64,000 nt of DNA, from the NCBI RefSeq assembly GCF_002806945.1, contig NZ_NIHC01000008.1, positions 1-64,000 on the forward strand. The letters are read 5' to 3'. Under the pieces are notes generated by a model. The model did no database searches. It saw nothing but the letters and a program-made list of their open reading frames with translations, and was not told where the DNA came from. Positions 1-7,836 of the stretch are shown one piece after another. The DNA comes from Marinobacter salexigens (GTDB lineage Bacteria; Pseudomonadota; Gammaproteobacteria; Pseudomonadales; Oleiphilaceae). The position numbers and the translations under genes were made by a program. Every line of letters begins with the position of its first letter. Position 1 is the first letter of the stretch.

Positions 1-68
1 ACATGCCCCCGGCCATCGATAAAAGCGGGGGACAGTAGCTGGTTCTGTGGCCTGACGGCCACTCGGAG

Positions 69-116
69 GTGGGTCAAAATTAATGGCCAGTAGTGGGTCA
101 CTTTAATTGGCCACTA
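69..116. repeat. Two tandem 24-bp imperfect direct repeats
   Basis: Two adjacent 24-bp units at 69-92 and 93-116 both begin GTGGGTCA, contain TGGCCA and end in TA. They match at 18 of 24 positions. Short repeats of the form GTGGGTCA...TTAAT.GGCCA are common near the ends of IS21-family elements, so this may be the remnant end of such an element just left of the window. That is inference; no istA or istB coding is visible. The rest of 1-268 shows no gene. Confidence 0.5.
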
Positions 117-268
117 ACAACTTACCTCGCCACAGCACTCGATCCCGCAATGGAAAGCTCTTATTGCCAGAATTCCGGCCTGACGCCCCGGCACTGAAAG
201 CGTCTTCTCTCGGAGGGTTTGCGTGCACCTGAAGCACAGCGCATCACTTAACAACCAGGGAAACAGTT

Positions 269-1195
269 ATGAGAGGAAATAATCTTGGTTTAAAAACTCG
301 AGACATGGCCAAAGCCGGGTGCTTTGCCATGAATCGGGAGGTGGCCGACGGCAATGCCAGTTTTTCGACGGCAGCCACTGTTGCGGATCGATTCAATCTT
401 TTTGCTCAGTTCGCTAAAGGCAGGGGGCTGAGAAAACTTGAGGAAATTACAGTTAATCTTGTCACTGATTATGGCCAGACGCTGGCTCGCCAGGTTGAGG
501 GAGGTGATCTGTCTGCAGCTTATGCCCAGAACCTTGTATCCGCGGTGAATACCGTTATGCAAGCGGCCACAAGAGGTAATTGGAAATCTGTGAGTCCGAC
601 CAAGACGTGCAAAATACCTCAGCGGTGCCACGTGCGTGAAAACACCCCTGCATCGATAGACCGCGGTCTGGTCGACAAGGCAATGGCGGCCATGAGTGAA
701 CGAGGACGCGCGATCACGAGTCTGGCCCGAGACCTTGGTTTGCGATCTAAAGAAAGCAGCCTGATCGACGCAAAAGCCGCTTTTATGGAAGCGAAGAAAA
801 GTGAAAAAGTCACGATCGTTCACGGCACCAAGGGTGGTCGAAAACGGGAAGTGCCGATCAATAACGAACAACAGTTGGCGTCACTGGAGCATGCCTCTCA
901 CATTCAAGGTGAGGCTCGCTCTCTAGTGCCAGAAAATCAAACTTGGTCCCAGTTTTGTGAGGGAGACTTGAGAGATATTCGGGAGATTCTCCAGGCCCAC
1001 GGGATGACGGGGTTACACGACCTTCGAGCTGGGTACGCATGCGATCGCTACGAGAATATTACCGGTGAACTACCGCCGCTTAGTGGCGGCAAGGCATCGA
1101 AAGCGGTCGACATGGCTGCACGAAAAGTGATTGCAGTCGAACTGGGACACGGTAGAACTGACGTTATGAGTTCCTATATTGGAGGAAGGCCATGA
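269..1195 (+). CDS. Tyrosine recombinase (integrase domain protein)
   Basis: This 308-residue protein is a site-specific recombinase that would cut and rejoin DNA through a tyrosine nucleophile. The N-terminal half (about 35-110) looks like a core-binding SAM-like domain. The catalytic set is visible in order: Arg159 in LGLRSKE, Lys188 in HGTKGGRKRE, His250-x-x-Arg253 in LHDLRAGYA, His294 in LGHGR, and Tyr303 in SSYIGG. It ends five residues after the tyrosine, which is short but complete. The ATG at 269 follows AGGG with good spacing. The architecture matches Integrase_1-type proteins rather than P4-type integrases. It overlaps the next gene by 4 bp. It is probably the mobility gene of this island or of a smaller unit inside it; attachment specificity cannot be read from the sequence. 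Confidence 0.85.
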   Translation: MRGNNLGLKTRDMAKAGCFAMNREVADGNASFSTAATVADRFNLFAQFAKGRGLRKLEEITVNLVTDYGQTLARQVEGGDLSAAYAQNLVSAVNTVMQAATRGNWKSVSPTKTCKIPQRCHVRENTPASIDRGLVDKAMAAMSERGRAITSLARDLGLRSKESSLIDAKAAFMEAKKSEKVTIVHGTKGGRKREVPINNEQQLASLEHASHIQGEARSLVPENQTWSQFCEGDLRDIREILQAHGMTGLHDLRAGYACDRYENITGELPPLSGGKASKAVDMAARKVIAVELGHGRTDVMSSYIGGRP

Positions 1196-1461
1196 ATCAA
1201 GAACTGTTTTATAAGCTGCACCGCCATGCCCGTCGAGGAGGGAAAGTTGCCCGGAAACGACAGCTCCAGCGTGTAGACCGGTTCATTAAGTGGTGCGGCA
1301 GGGCGCCAGAACAAATTGGCCGAAGGCAGATCCATGAGTTTTATAGGGCTCATGATTTCGCACCGACGACGGCCAGAGATTATGACAGCGCTATCCGACT
1401 TTTATGGGGAGTTATGGGAAGAGCCGGCGAGCCACCCCGACCACCACAAACACATGAGTAG
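1192..1461 (+). CDS. Small recombinase-associated protein, core-binding-like
   Basis: This 89-residue basic protein starts inside the stop codon of the integrase gene (ATGA overlap), so the two are almost certainly co-translated. The stretch from about 20 to 75 (QLQRVDRFIKWC, then IHEFYRAHDFAPTTARDYDSAIRLLW) resembles the SAM-like DNA-binding domain found at the N-terminus of tyrosine recombinases, but there is no catalytic domain. It could be an accessory DNA-binding partner of the upstream recombinase or a relic of a second integrase. Intact start and stop and tight coupling favour an accessory gene. Confidence 0.6.
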   Translation: MNQELFYKLHRHARRGGKVARKRQLQRVDRFIKWCGRAPEQIGRRQIHEFYRAHDFAPTTARDYDSAIRLLWGVMGRAGEPPRPPQTHE

Positions 1462-1550
1462 TTCTTTGTCAGTTTGGAAGTGACCGGCTTGCAGATCGCG
1501 ATTCATGAGGAAAATAGAAGCTGCTTCCTCAATTGCGACACAGGGGCAAA

Positions 1551-2031
1551 ATGGTAAATTTCAAACTGACTATTCCTCTCTCTGTGACACTCGCTCTGGT
1601 CATTTTTAAGACCGCTTGCACTACTACCTACGAACCTCCCATGGTTGCCGGCAAGCTGATCTGAACATCAGACGGAGAAGGCTCTCGTCCGACATGGACT
1701 CTTGCGCCGGCTGCAATAAAGGATTCAGCAGACCAGGCTGTCCGTGTGGTTAGAATGAGTAACCGGCACAGCACGCAAACGGGCGCGCAAGATGCTGCCA
1801 TGGTTGATGCTCGCGGCCGGGTTGCTATTTATTGTAGCCAGCCAGGTTAAAGCCAAGGTCGAGCGGACTGAATGCGGAGCTAATTCGCAGAGTGGGGTTC
1901 AAGACCCAATGCAGGAGCTGAACTGGATTACGCACCTGCTTTCTGTTCACGCAGCTATGCCCATGAATTCGCTCAATGTTGGAAGGTCCGATGAGATGGA
2001 GGATATGGGCCGGCTAGATGAGGACGAATGA
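1551..2031 (+). pseudogene. Broken LPP20-like lipoprotein gene
   Basis: Reading from ATG 1551 gives a lipoprotein signal peptide with a cysteine after IFKTA (residue 23). A TGA at 1662-1664 ends it after 37 residues. The same frame then continues open to 1850 through RPTWTLAPA and GAQDAAMVDARGRVA. The homologous continuation, SQVKAKVERTECGANSQ to a stop at 2031, lies in another frame, whose own ATG at 1792 gives a 79-residue reading. One nonsense change plus one frameshift would therefore restore a single lipoprotein of about 160 residues with the alanine/arginine-rich helix typical of LPP20-like proteins. The 37- and 79-residue pieces could be translated separately, but the split reads as decay. 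It overlaps the next gene start by 4 bp. Confidence 0.55.
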
Positions 2032-3140
2032 TGAATAGAGGTTTTCTTCTCATGACAGTCAGTCTTCTATTTATGGCATCTGACTTGGCCCGTGCAAACG
2101 ATATACCGATCCTGAAGACCGCTGAGCGTCCATTGTGGACCATACAAACGCAAATTTGGGAACCTGGTGGTAGGCGATGGTGTTTGTGGGAATCGGGCAG
2201 GGAGGCTCGATCGCGCAGGCAAAGACCCGGGCACGAAGTGATGCCCAAGAACAGTTGCGATTGGCAGTCGGCGGTGTGGTGATTACTAGTCAGAAGCTTG
2301 TGGAATCGTCACAAACAGATAAAGATGGCATCCAGATAATGAAAGGTTACATGGCCTCGGGATCGTTTGCCCGTGGTCGGGAACAGATGGAGGCCAGTGC
2401 TTCCATGGTGTTTATCGGCAACATCAACCAGTCCGTTGAATCGCTGGTGAAAACCAGCCATCTACTGGCACCGTTCCCAGCTGCGATGGTTGATGCTGCC
2501 TTCTTTGATCGTTTTCACGCCGATATCCCTGGTTGGGAAATCCCCAAGATGCTGCCGGAGTTTTTTACCAACCGCTATGGGCTGATCGTAGATTACCTGG
2601 CCGAATTCTATCGGGAGATGCGCAAGCGCAGCTTTGCGGATGCGATAGACAAGCATTTCAAACTTGGCAGTGATCTGAGCCAGCGTGATGTGATTGCGGT
2701 ACGCAAGACAGTCTCAGGCCTGCTCAAGCTGCTGTACCCACACGGAGAGTTTGATAAAGAAGCTGTGCGCCAGTGTTTGGAATATGCGCTGGAGGTTCGT
2801 CGCCGTGTAAAGAAGCAGCTGAAGAAGATCGGCGGCATGGAATTCTACGATGTGCATTTAAGCTACATAGACAATGAAAGCCTGGAAGAGCATTTCGTGA
2901 CGGTGAAAGAGCAGGGCGGTGGCAAACTGATACCTGAAGGGCCAGGCAAACCCGGTGTGGTTCACTTGGTTAGTGTTAGCGCGAAAGATGCACTGTAATG
3001 AACTGCAGGTAAACTTCAACACAGGTGGCAAGCGTGTGGCATATCCTATTACCTGTGCGGCAGAGATACCGACTGAGCCTGGCGAATTATTGACCAAGTT
3101 TCAGACGAGTGTCCTCGGTCAATTTTTTCGACTACCGTGA
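2028..3140 (+). pseudogene. brxL: Chimeric pseudogene: LPP20-like N-terminus joined to a BREX brxL fragment
   Basis: The region begins at 2028 with a signal peptide ending near ARAND, shifts frame near 2165, and continues open from 2177 to 2998 (273 residues). Residues 1-45 of that open frame (FVGIGQGGSIAQAKTRARSD and on) look like LPP20-type sequence. From about residue 46 (nt 2312) the sequence abruptly becomes BrxL: TDKDGIQIMKGYMASGSF, ASMVFIGNINQ, FFDRFHADIPGWEIPK, LRKRSFAD-like REMRKRSFADAID, RRTVSGLLKLLYPHGEF-like, KKIGGMEFYDVH, EQGGGKLIPEGP. The BrxL N-terminus with its Walker A is missing, and the Lon-like protease domain is deleted except for a tail in another frame at about 3000-3140 (FNTGGKRVAYP, then IPTEPGELLTKFQTS). 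It cannot make functional BrxL. No other BREX gene is in the window. Confidence 0.8.
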
Positions 3141-3325
3141 TTTTTTGAAGGATAGTCCTAATTTCTCAGTCGGGCTTATTCATTCAGCTGGCTGCCGGTT
3201 AGTACAATGTTTATTTGTCTAATTTTCTTTGTATGGATTTTCTTACGTAGAGTGCTGTGTTAACCGGTGTCGGGATACCCGGCGTGGAGGGAACCGTTGC
3301 CGGAACCCCCCGTTTCCGGTAATTG

Positions 3326-3622
3326 CTAGTTTTGAGGAACTTGATAAATTATTGTTTCTGTAGTCCAGCGACCATCAATTCCGCGACCATTCCGCTGTAC
3401 CAAATGGCCAGCATTTTCGAGTTGTTTATACATTCGTTGTCGTTTTTCCCTGCCAATTCCAAATTTTTGTTGGATTTGGCTGGCTCGAACCTCCCAATCC
3501 TCCGGCAGAGAGAGGAGAAATGCGAGTAAACCGATTGTGTCGAGTGGTAATTCCGAATCTCTCAAGATGGAATTTGGGATCGACGCGTAACTGTCAGTTA
3601 ACTTTTCTTTCTTGATCGCCAT
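3326..3622 (-). CDS. Orphan winged-helix/HTH protein
   Basis: This 98-residue protein has a two-part pattern: SYASIPNSILRDSELPLDTIGLLAFLLSLPEDWEV, the N-terminus common in phage/plasmid replication-initiation-like HTH proteins, then SQIQQKFGIGREKRQRMYKQLENAGHLVQ, a winged helix. It lacks the long C-terminal domain of those proteins, so it is either a compact regulator or a truncated initiator. An upstream TTG at 3682 would add 20 residues, but the ATG at 3622 is preceded by TTTAGGT and begins the conserved sequence, so I prefer it. No partner gene is clear; its context is island debris. Confidence 0.65.
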   Translation of the reverse strand: MAIKKEKLTDSYASIPNSILRDSELPLDTIGLLAFLLSLPEDWEVRASQIQQKFGIGREKRQRMYKQLENAGHLVQRNGRGIDGRWTTETIIYQVPQN

Positions 3623-3871
3623 TGCTGCTGTACCTAAAGTTTGGATTTGTAAATAGGGCAGCTCCCCTGGCTCTAGTGCCAAAGATGCTCCCGATGCACA
3701 GCGACCAATTTACTCAGTTACAAGCGGTTCGACTGACAGAACGCACGCGCAAAAATGGCTGCGTGTTGCGTGACAAAAATAAGGAAAAATGTATTCGAAT
3801 GAGGAGAAAAACGACTTTGGGTCGATAGGATGGGTTGGTGGTAATGCCACACAGTACACTGGGTTGATCGA

Positions 3872-4006
3872 CTAGGTACGATCGAGATGACCATTCGATG
3901 CAGTTTTGATCTCCTGATAGCGAGAGTACAAACACCACCCGGTAAGGATCGCCCCGCCAAGGACCCCGACAGCCATAGCGGTTAGGGCTCCAGTTTCTAT
4001 ACTCAT
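3872..4006 (-). CDS. Predicted 44-residue single-pass membrane protein
   Basis: An ATG at 4006 follows a near-ideal ribosome-binding site (GGAGG, then 6 bases). The 44 residues begin MSIETG and hold one glycine-rich hydrophobic helix (ALTAMAVGVLGGAILTGWCL), followed by a short basic/polar tail from YSRYQEIK to a TAG stop. It is not a known family to me; small membrane peptides like this occur as toxins, holin-like proteins or regulators. The degenerate IS3 element begins only about 20 bp upstream of its start and probably separated it from its promoter. The stretch 3623-3871 between it and the HTH gene shows nothing else. Confidence 0.45.
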   Translation of the reverse strand: MSIETGALTAMAVGVLGGAILTGWCLYSRYQEIKTASNGHLDRT

Positions 4007-4070
4007 ATGCAGCCTCCGGGATCATTGAACGGTAATCCTCCCCTTTTTTAGCGGGGTGCAGAAGTAGAGT

Positions 4071-4898
4071 TCAGGCCACCATGGCCAGTTTCTGTTGAGG
4101 GGTAATCTCTCCGAGTCCCATATTGGGTCGTTCGTTATTGTAATGCCAGAGCCAACGAGTGGCGTAATTTTGTACCTCCTCTGTGCTCTCCAACAAGTGC
4201 TGAGCCAGCCAGTCATATCGAACAGTACGGTTGTAGCGTTCGACGTAGGTATTCTGTTGTGGCTTGCCAGGTTGTATAAAGGCCAGGTGAATGCCTTGGC
4301 TTTCAGCCCAGGCTAGTAGCTTGCCACAGACGTATTCTGGCCCGTTGCCACAGCGAATTGAGCGGGGCTTTCCACGCCACTCAATGATGTTATCCAGCGT
4401 TCGGATCACGCGTTCTGAAGGCAACAAGAAGTCGACCTCGATACCGAGCCCCTCGCGGTTGTAGTCGTCGATCACATTAAACAGCCTATAACTGCGTCCA
4501 TCATTCAGCTGGTCGTGCATAAAGTCCATTGACCAACTGTCATTGATGGTTTCCGGCACAGCCAGCGGCTGTGGCTTCTCGCGGACAAGGCGCTTCTTCG
4601 GCTTGATGCGCAGATTCAGCTCCAATTCCCGATAGATCCGGTAAACCCGCTTATGGTTCCAGCTAAAGCGCTTCACGTTACGCAAATACAGAAAGCACAG
4701 GCCAAAGCTCCAGTTCCGGTGATTGTCGGTTAATCGAACCAAACAATCTGCAACCTCAGCGTTCTCATAGCTGAGTTTGGCCTGTTAGCGATAGCAGGTC
4801 TCGCTGATGCTGAACATCCCGCAGGACAGGCGAATGCTAATACTCTTATCTATAACGGCTTTCTGCGCCATCTCACGGCGTCGAGACGGCTTCACCAC
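4071..4898 (-). pseudogene. IS3 orfB transposase, inactivated
   Basis: The frame from about 4898 to 4071 encodes an IS3-family DDE integrase core: [20 protein letters not shown] (first Asp), [16 protein letters not shown], then [17 protein letters not shown] (Glu) and [18 protein letters not shown] at the end. A TAA at 4785-4787 interrupts it after ISETCYR, where relatives have a tyrosine codon. The second catalytic Asp is also lost: the usual RCDNGPEY reads RCGNGPEY (GGC codon at 4347-4349). Expression would have needed the -1 slip on the A7 run at the orfA end. Two independent lesions make this a dead copy. Confidence 0.85.
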
Positions 4899-5158
4899 TT
4901 TTTTTCGATGGCTTCCTTCAGAATGTCCGCCTTCAGTCGCTCTTCGACGTACATTTTTTTGAGCCGACGGTTCTCGTCCTCCAGCTCCTTCAGGCGGGCC
5001 ATCATCGACGCATCCATACCACCGAACTTAGAGCGCCATTTGTAGAAGCTCGCACTGCTCATTCCGTGCTCGCAGCAAAGCTCCGGAATGGGTACGCCAT
5101 TTTCAGCTTGCTTCAGGATCGACAAGATTTGGCTGTCCGAAAAACGTGATTTTTTCAT
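4892..5158 (-). CDS. IS3 orfA (HTH protein)
   Basis: This 88-residue protein starts MKKSRFSDSQILSIL and has the helix-turn-helix of the HTH_Tnp_1 group (VPIPELCCEHGMSSASFYKW) and a leucine-zipper-like helix (LKELEDENRRLKKMYVEE) for dimerisation. Its end carries the run GAAAAAAAG (4899-4905), the classic A AAA AAG slippery heptamer for -1 frameshifting into orfB. An upstream in-frame start at 5206 exists, but the ATG at 5158 begins the conserved part. OrfA alone is intact; without orfB it could act only as a repressor-like DNA-binding protein. Confidence 0.85.
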   Translation of the reverse strand: MKKSRFSDSQILSILKQAENGVPIPELCCEHGMSSASFYKWRSKFGGMDASMMARLKELEDENRRLKKMYVEERLKADILKEAIEKKW

Positions 5159-5306
5159 GCAGAATCTCCCTGCGTGTAGCTTACGGAAAATTCTACTTCT
5201 GATCACCGCTCTTTATCGGGGGGATTACCCAGAAGAACGTGAATTAAAGAACAGCTTTGTGCTCCTTACGATGTCGCTTGCGCGTCGCTAGCGACAACCA
5301 AACACA

Positions 5307-5408
5307 TTAAAGTGTAAAGGAAAGACCGCGTAAATTGCCCTTTTTCCATTCCAGAGGCATCAGGTCCAGTGCAGTTGCAAAAGCTACAAAAGCTTCCCAA
5401 TCATGCAT
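5307..5408 (-). CDS. Possible 33-residue small protein
   Basis: An ATG at 5408 follows AAAGGAGATTCATC, a very strong ribosome-binding site. The reading frame MHDWEAFVAFATALDLMPLE runs on to a TAA at 5307-5309, 33 codons in total. No family is recognised. It sits directly beside the right end of the IS3 element and may be the surviving 5' end of a longer gene cut by the insertion, since a good start followed by a stop close to an IS end is typical of that. Confidence 0.35.
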   Translation of the reverse strand: MHDWEAFVAFATALDLMPLEWKKGNLRGLSFTL

Positions 5409-5409
5409 G

Positions 5410-6120
5410 ATGAATCTCCTTTCATAGCATAATTGTATTGCATCTGAAAAATAAGCAAGTCTTGCCTGTCCATGATTAACAAAATTTGTTCAAGGCTCGT
5501 CACAGTGCCATCTTATTTTCTGCCAGCCACCAAACTTGGAAGATTTACGATTGGACACATGAAAAAAACAGGACTATGTTCAGAAAAGAAAGCAAGCAGA
5601 GATACCACTGATCAAGGTATTTAAACAATTCCTATCGTCGCCCAGTGATAGTGGAAGAATTCCTGCCGAAGTAGATTTCAGATCCTTTTTTTTGATACTG
5701 ATGTACTGAAATCAATGTCTTAAAGTTAGGTTTCGAGGCGCCTTGCTTGCGTCCGTCCGAGAAAATAGAAGTCAACCTACGAATATATAATATATGAAAT
5801 GAAGTATTAGAATCTTGAAGATCTGGAGCCATGTGAGCATCAGGTCAATATTAATTTAGAATCAACCAAAAATTCATAGATATTGTGAAAAAAACAGGAT
5901 TTTATGGATTTTCGATTGAAAGATACAAGAAATATAAGCTAGTAGAATCCCCATTAGGGACTACCTCTCTGGGATAAAGGAACGTAATAGAAATATCGTA
6001 TGCTTTAGGTACAAGTGTATGCGAAATGAAAATGAACTTAGAGATCAAAATCTGCAATGTAATCAAGTGGGTTATCAAGACATCCAAAACATCAATTTCG
6101 GAGGGACTTGCCTTCATAAT
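5410..6120. other. AT-rich gap without a recognised gene
   Basis: This gap is noticeably richer in A and T than the flanking coding sequence. It contains only short frames with no start signal or protein-like composition on either strand. It must carry the promoter for the lipoprotein/giant-protein operon, but no clear -35/-10 pair stands out. The base composition fits recently acquired DNA. Confidence 0.4.
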
Positions 6121-7836
6121 ATGGTGTCGAATGCTCTAAGAGGGCATGTGCTTTGTCGGTTAGGTCGCGCACTGGGTTTGGTTTTTTGGTTTTTTTTCTT
6201 GTTGGCACTGACGGGATGCTACAGCAATAGCCGACTTGTTCGCTCAGAGGTCGTGATCGACGGTTTGGTCGGCACTACGGTAGACGCCGATGTCTTCAAC
6301 TCCTCAAATGATAGTGGCGTTGGAGTTGATTTCGGTTCGGTGAGGGTCTTTGCAGGGGCTGAGCTGGGTTCGCGTCGGTTCTGGCCTACTCCTATGGGAG
6401 AACATTACGACAAAAAAGAAAATGGGATTTCCGAATGTTTTGGCAGGCCTGATATCAGCATAAAAGAACTCTCCACAGGCCTCTATCAAATCAAGGCACG
6501 CTTCCGGGCGCCAGGCGCTATTGCCCATTCAATGACTCAGAAAGCTCAAACCGAGGGGTGGCTCGCAGCATGCGAATGTCCTGAGGAAGTGGGCGCAACC
6601 TGTTTCGAGAATTATGTAATTCGCGAAATAGAGAAAAGGCTAACGAAAGACATCGGATCCAGTCTGGGCGGCTCGACAAAGGCAAACATTCCGCTCTCTG
6701 ACCGCCTTCAGATGAAACGCCGCCTCGGGACACTGGTACAAACTCGCCGACGGATTCTAACTGGTGAACTTGGTGTATATCAGCGAAAGCGCGACACAGA
6801 TGTCATACCCCATAATATTGAGCGTCTCGATCCTGGGAAGAGAATCTGTTTTCAAAGCTATAGTTTCAACCGCGGCCCTGAAGTCAAAGATCGAGGTGCA
6901 CCAGCTGGGCGAAGGGTTAGTGCTCTAGTGCCTGGTGCTTTGTCATGCATGAATTGGCTCGGCCTAATTCGCCCTGCTACCGGATTAGATGGCCGCCACG
7001 ACCTAGTAGCCGGGCTCGACCCAGTTACGCTGCTGGGAGAAGGCTGGGCTGAGCCAGACGAAGGGTATTTCCGGCCTGTTGACGATAACAGAAGTCCTGG
7101 CGAGGTTGATTATTGGGCACCACTTGATCGGATTACAGACAATTCGAAGTCAAGTTTTCCTTTTGCGCTTCTTTTTACCTCAAACTATAAACAGACTCTT
7201 CTGCTCCAAGACGACCGTGACTTGAGGTATCCCAGCGGTATGGACTCGTCAATTCGACGCAGTAACATATTGCTATTATTCAAGAATGCTGCACTAAGAG
7301 ATTTTGTGCAGCAGCACTATGCTTTTGAATCAGACACTGTCTCGAGCCAAAACCGACTCCAACAACCACGCGGTTGTATCAAGAAAGGAACGGCGCATAA
7401 GCACTTCCATAACTGCGTCACAACACTCGTCGAAGTATGGTTGGAGCTTCAGAAGCAAGCTCCTGATGCGTTTGAAGGGGCTGAGGAAGATTATTTTCAT
7501 GACCTTGTCATGCCGTCTAACATCCGCCCCTTTACTCAAATTCCAGTTTATCTCAACGGCGAGCTCCGCTGGATCCGCACTGGTACCTCTCTTCTAAGTG
7601 TCCTTGATGAAAAGTTCAGGCTTTCAGAAAACGTTATGAGAGCCCGCGCTGCCGAGAGCGGAGTGGCGACTCCTCCTCATAATGAGGCTGCCCTCGTAAA
7701 GCGTGCGCTTGCGAAGGTGTCGCTTAAGCGTCGTCGGGCGGGCACCTTGGTCCGAATTAAATTGGACAGGTTGACGTCTCTTGACGGACTAGCCCTTCCT
7801 CTAGTTCCGGGAGATGAATTGTCATGGTGGCACTAA
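6121..7836 (+). CDS. Large lipoprotein of unknown function, partner of the giant protein
   Basis: From ATG 6121 this is a 571-residue protein with a lipoprotein signal peptide: basic start, hydrophobic run ALGLVFWFFFLLALTGC with Cys as the lipobox, then YSNSR. A Tyr at +2 gives no inner-membrane retention signal, so outer-membrane anchoring is likely. An in-frame ATG at 6019 would bury the signal 34 residues in; GGAGGGA lies upstream of 6121. Several cysteine-containing segments follow (ACECPEEVGATCFENYV, then ISECFG). No domain is recognised. It overlaps the 3,352-residue gene by 13 bp, so the two are translated together and probably work together at the envelope. Confidence 0.75.
   Translation: MVSNALRGHVLCRLGRALGLVFWFFFLLALTGCYSNSRLVRSEVVIDGLVGTTVDADVFNSSNDSGVGVDFGSVRVFAGAELGSRRFWPTPMGEHYDKKENGISECFGRPDISIKELSTGLYQIKARFRAPGAIAHSMTQKAQTEGWLAACECPEEVGATCFENYVIREIEKRLTKDIGSSLGGSTKANIPLSDRLQMKRRLGTLVQTRRRILTGELGVYQRKRDTDVIPHNIERLDPGKRICFQSYSFNRGPEVKDRGAPAGRRVSALVPGALSCMNWLGLIRPATGLDGRHDLVAGLDPVTLLGEGWAEPDEGYFRPVDDNRSPGEVDYWAPLDRITDNSKSSFPFALLFTSNYKQTLLLQDDRDLRYPSGMDSSIRRSNILLLFKNAALRDFVQQHYAFESDTVSSQNRLQQPRGCIKKGTAHKHFHNCVTTLVEVWLELQKQAPDAFEGAEEDYFHDLVMPSNIRPFTQIPVYLNGELRWIRTGTSLLSVLDEKFRLSENVMRARAAESGVATPPHNEAALVKRALAKVSLKRRRAGTLVRIKLDRLTSLDGLALPLVPGDELSWWH

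Larger units (their letters stand above)
4026..5232 (-). mobile_element. Degenerate IS3-family insertion sequence
   Basis: The element holds orfA and a broken orfB. The ends form an imperfect inverted repeat. On the left, GGTAATC at 4031 is followed by AGCGG and CAGAAGTAGA-TT. On the right, the reverse complement of 5185-5230 gives GGGTAATC, AGCGG and CAGAAGTAGA-TT in the same order. About 1.2 kb is normal for this group (IS407-like subgroup from the protein sequence). The exact outer bases are uncertain, and I see no target duplication. Nonsense and active-site changes in orfB mean it cannot move by itself. Confidence 0.8.

Noticed and set aside
290..871. 193-residue open frame on the minus strand inside the integrase gene
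   Set aside because: The plus-strand frame has the catalytic R-K-HxxR-H-Y set; this antisense frame has no start signal or family match.
3290..3325. Hairpin CCGGAA...TTCCGG before the HTH gene stop
   Set aside because: Short arms and no T-run; not convincing as a terminator.
5902..6117. 71-residue minus-strand frame in the AT-rich gap
   Set aside because: Low-complexity, no ribosome-binding site, lies in a stretch with many chance frames.
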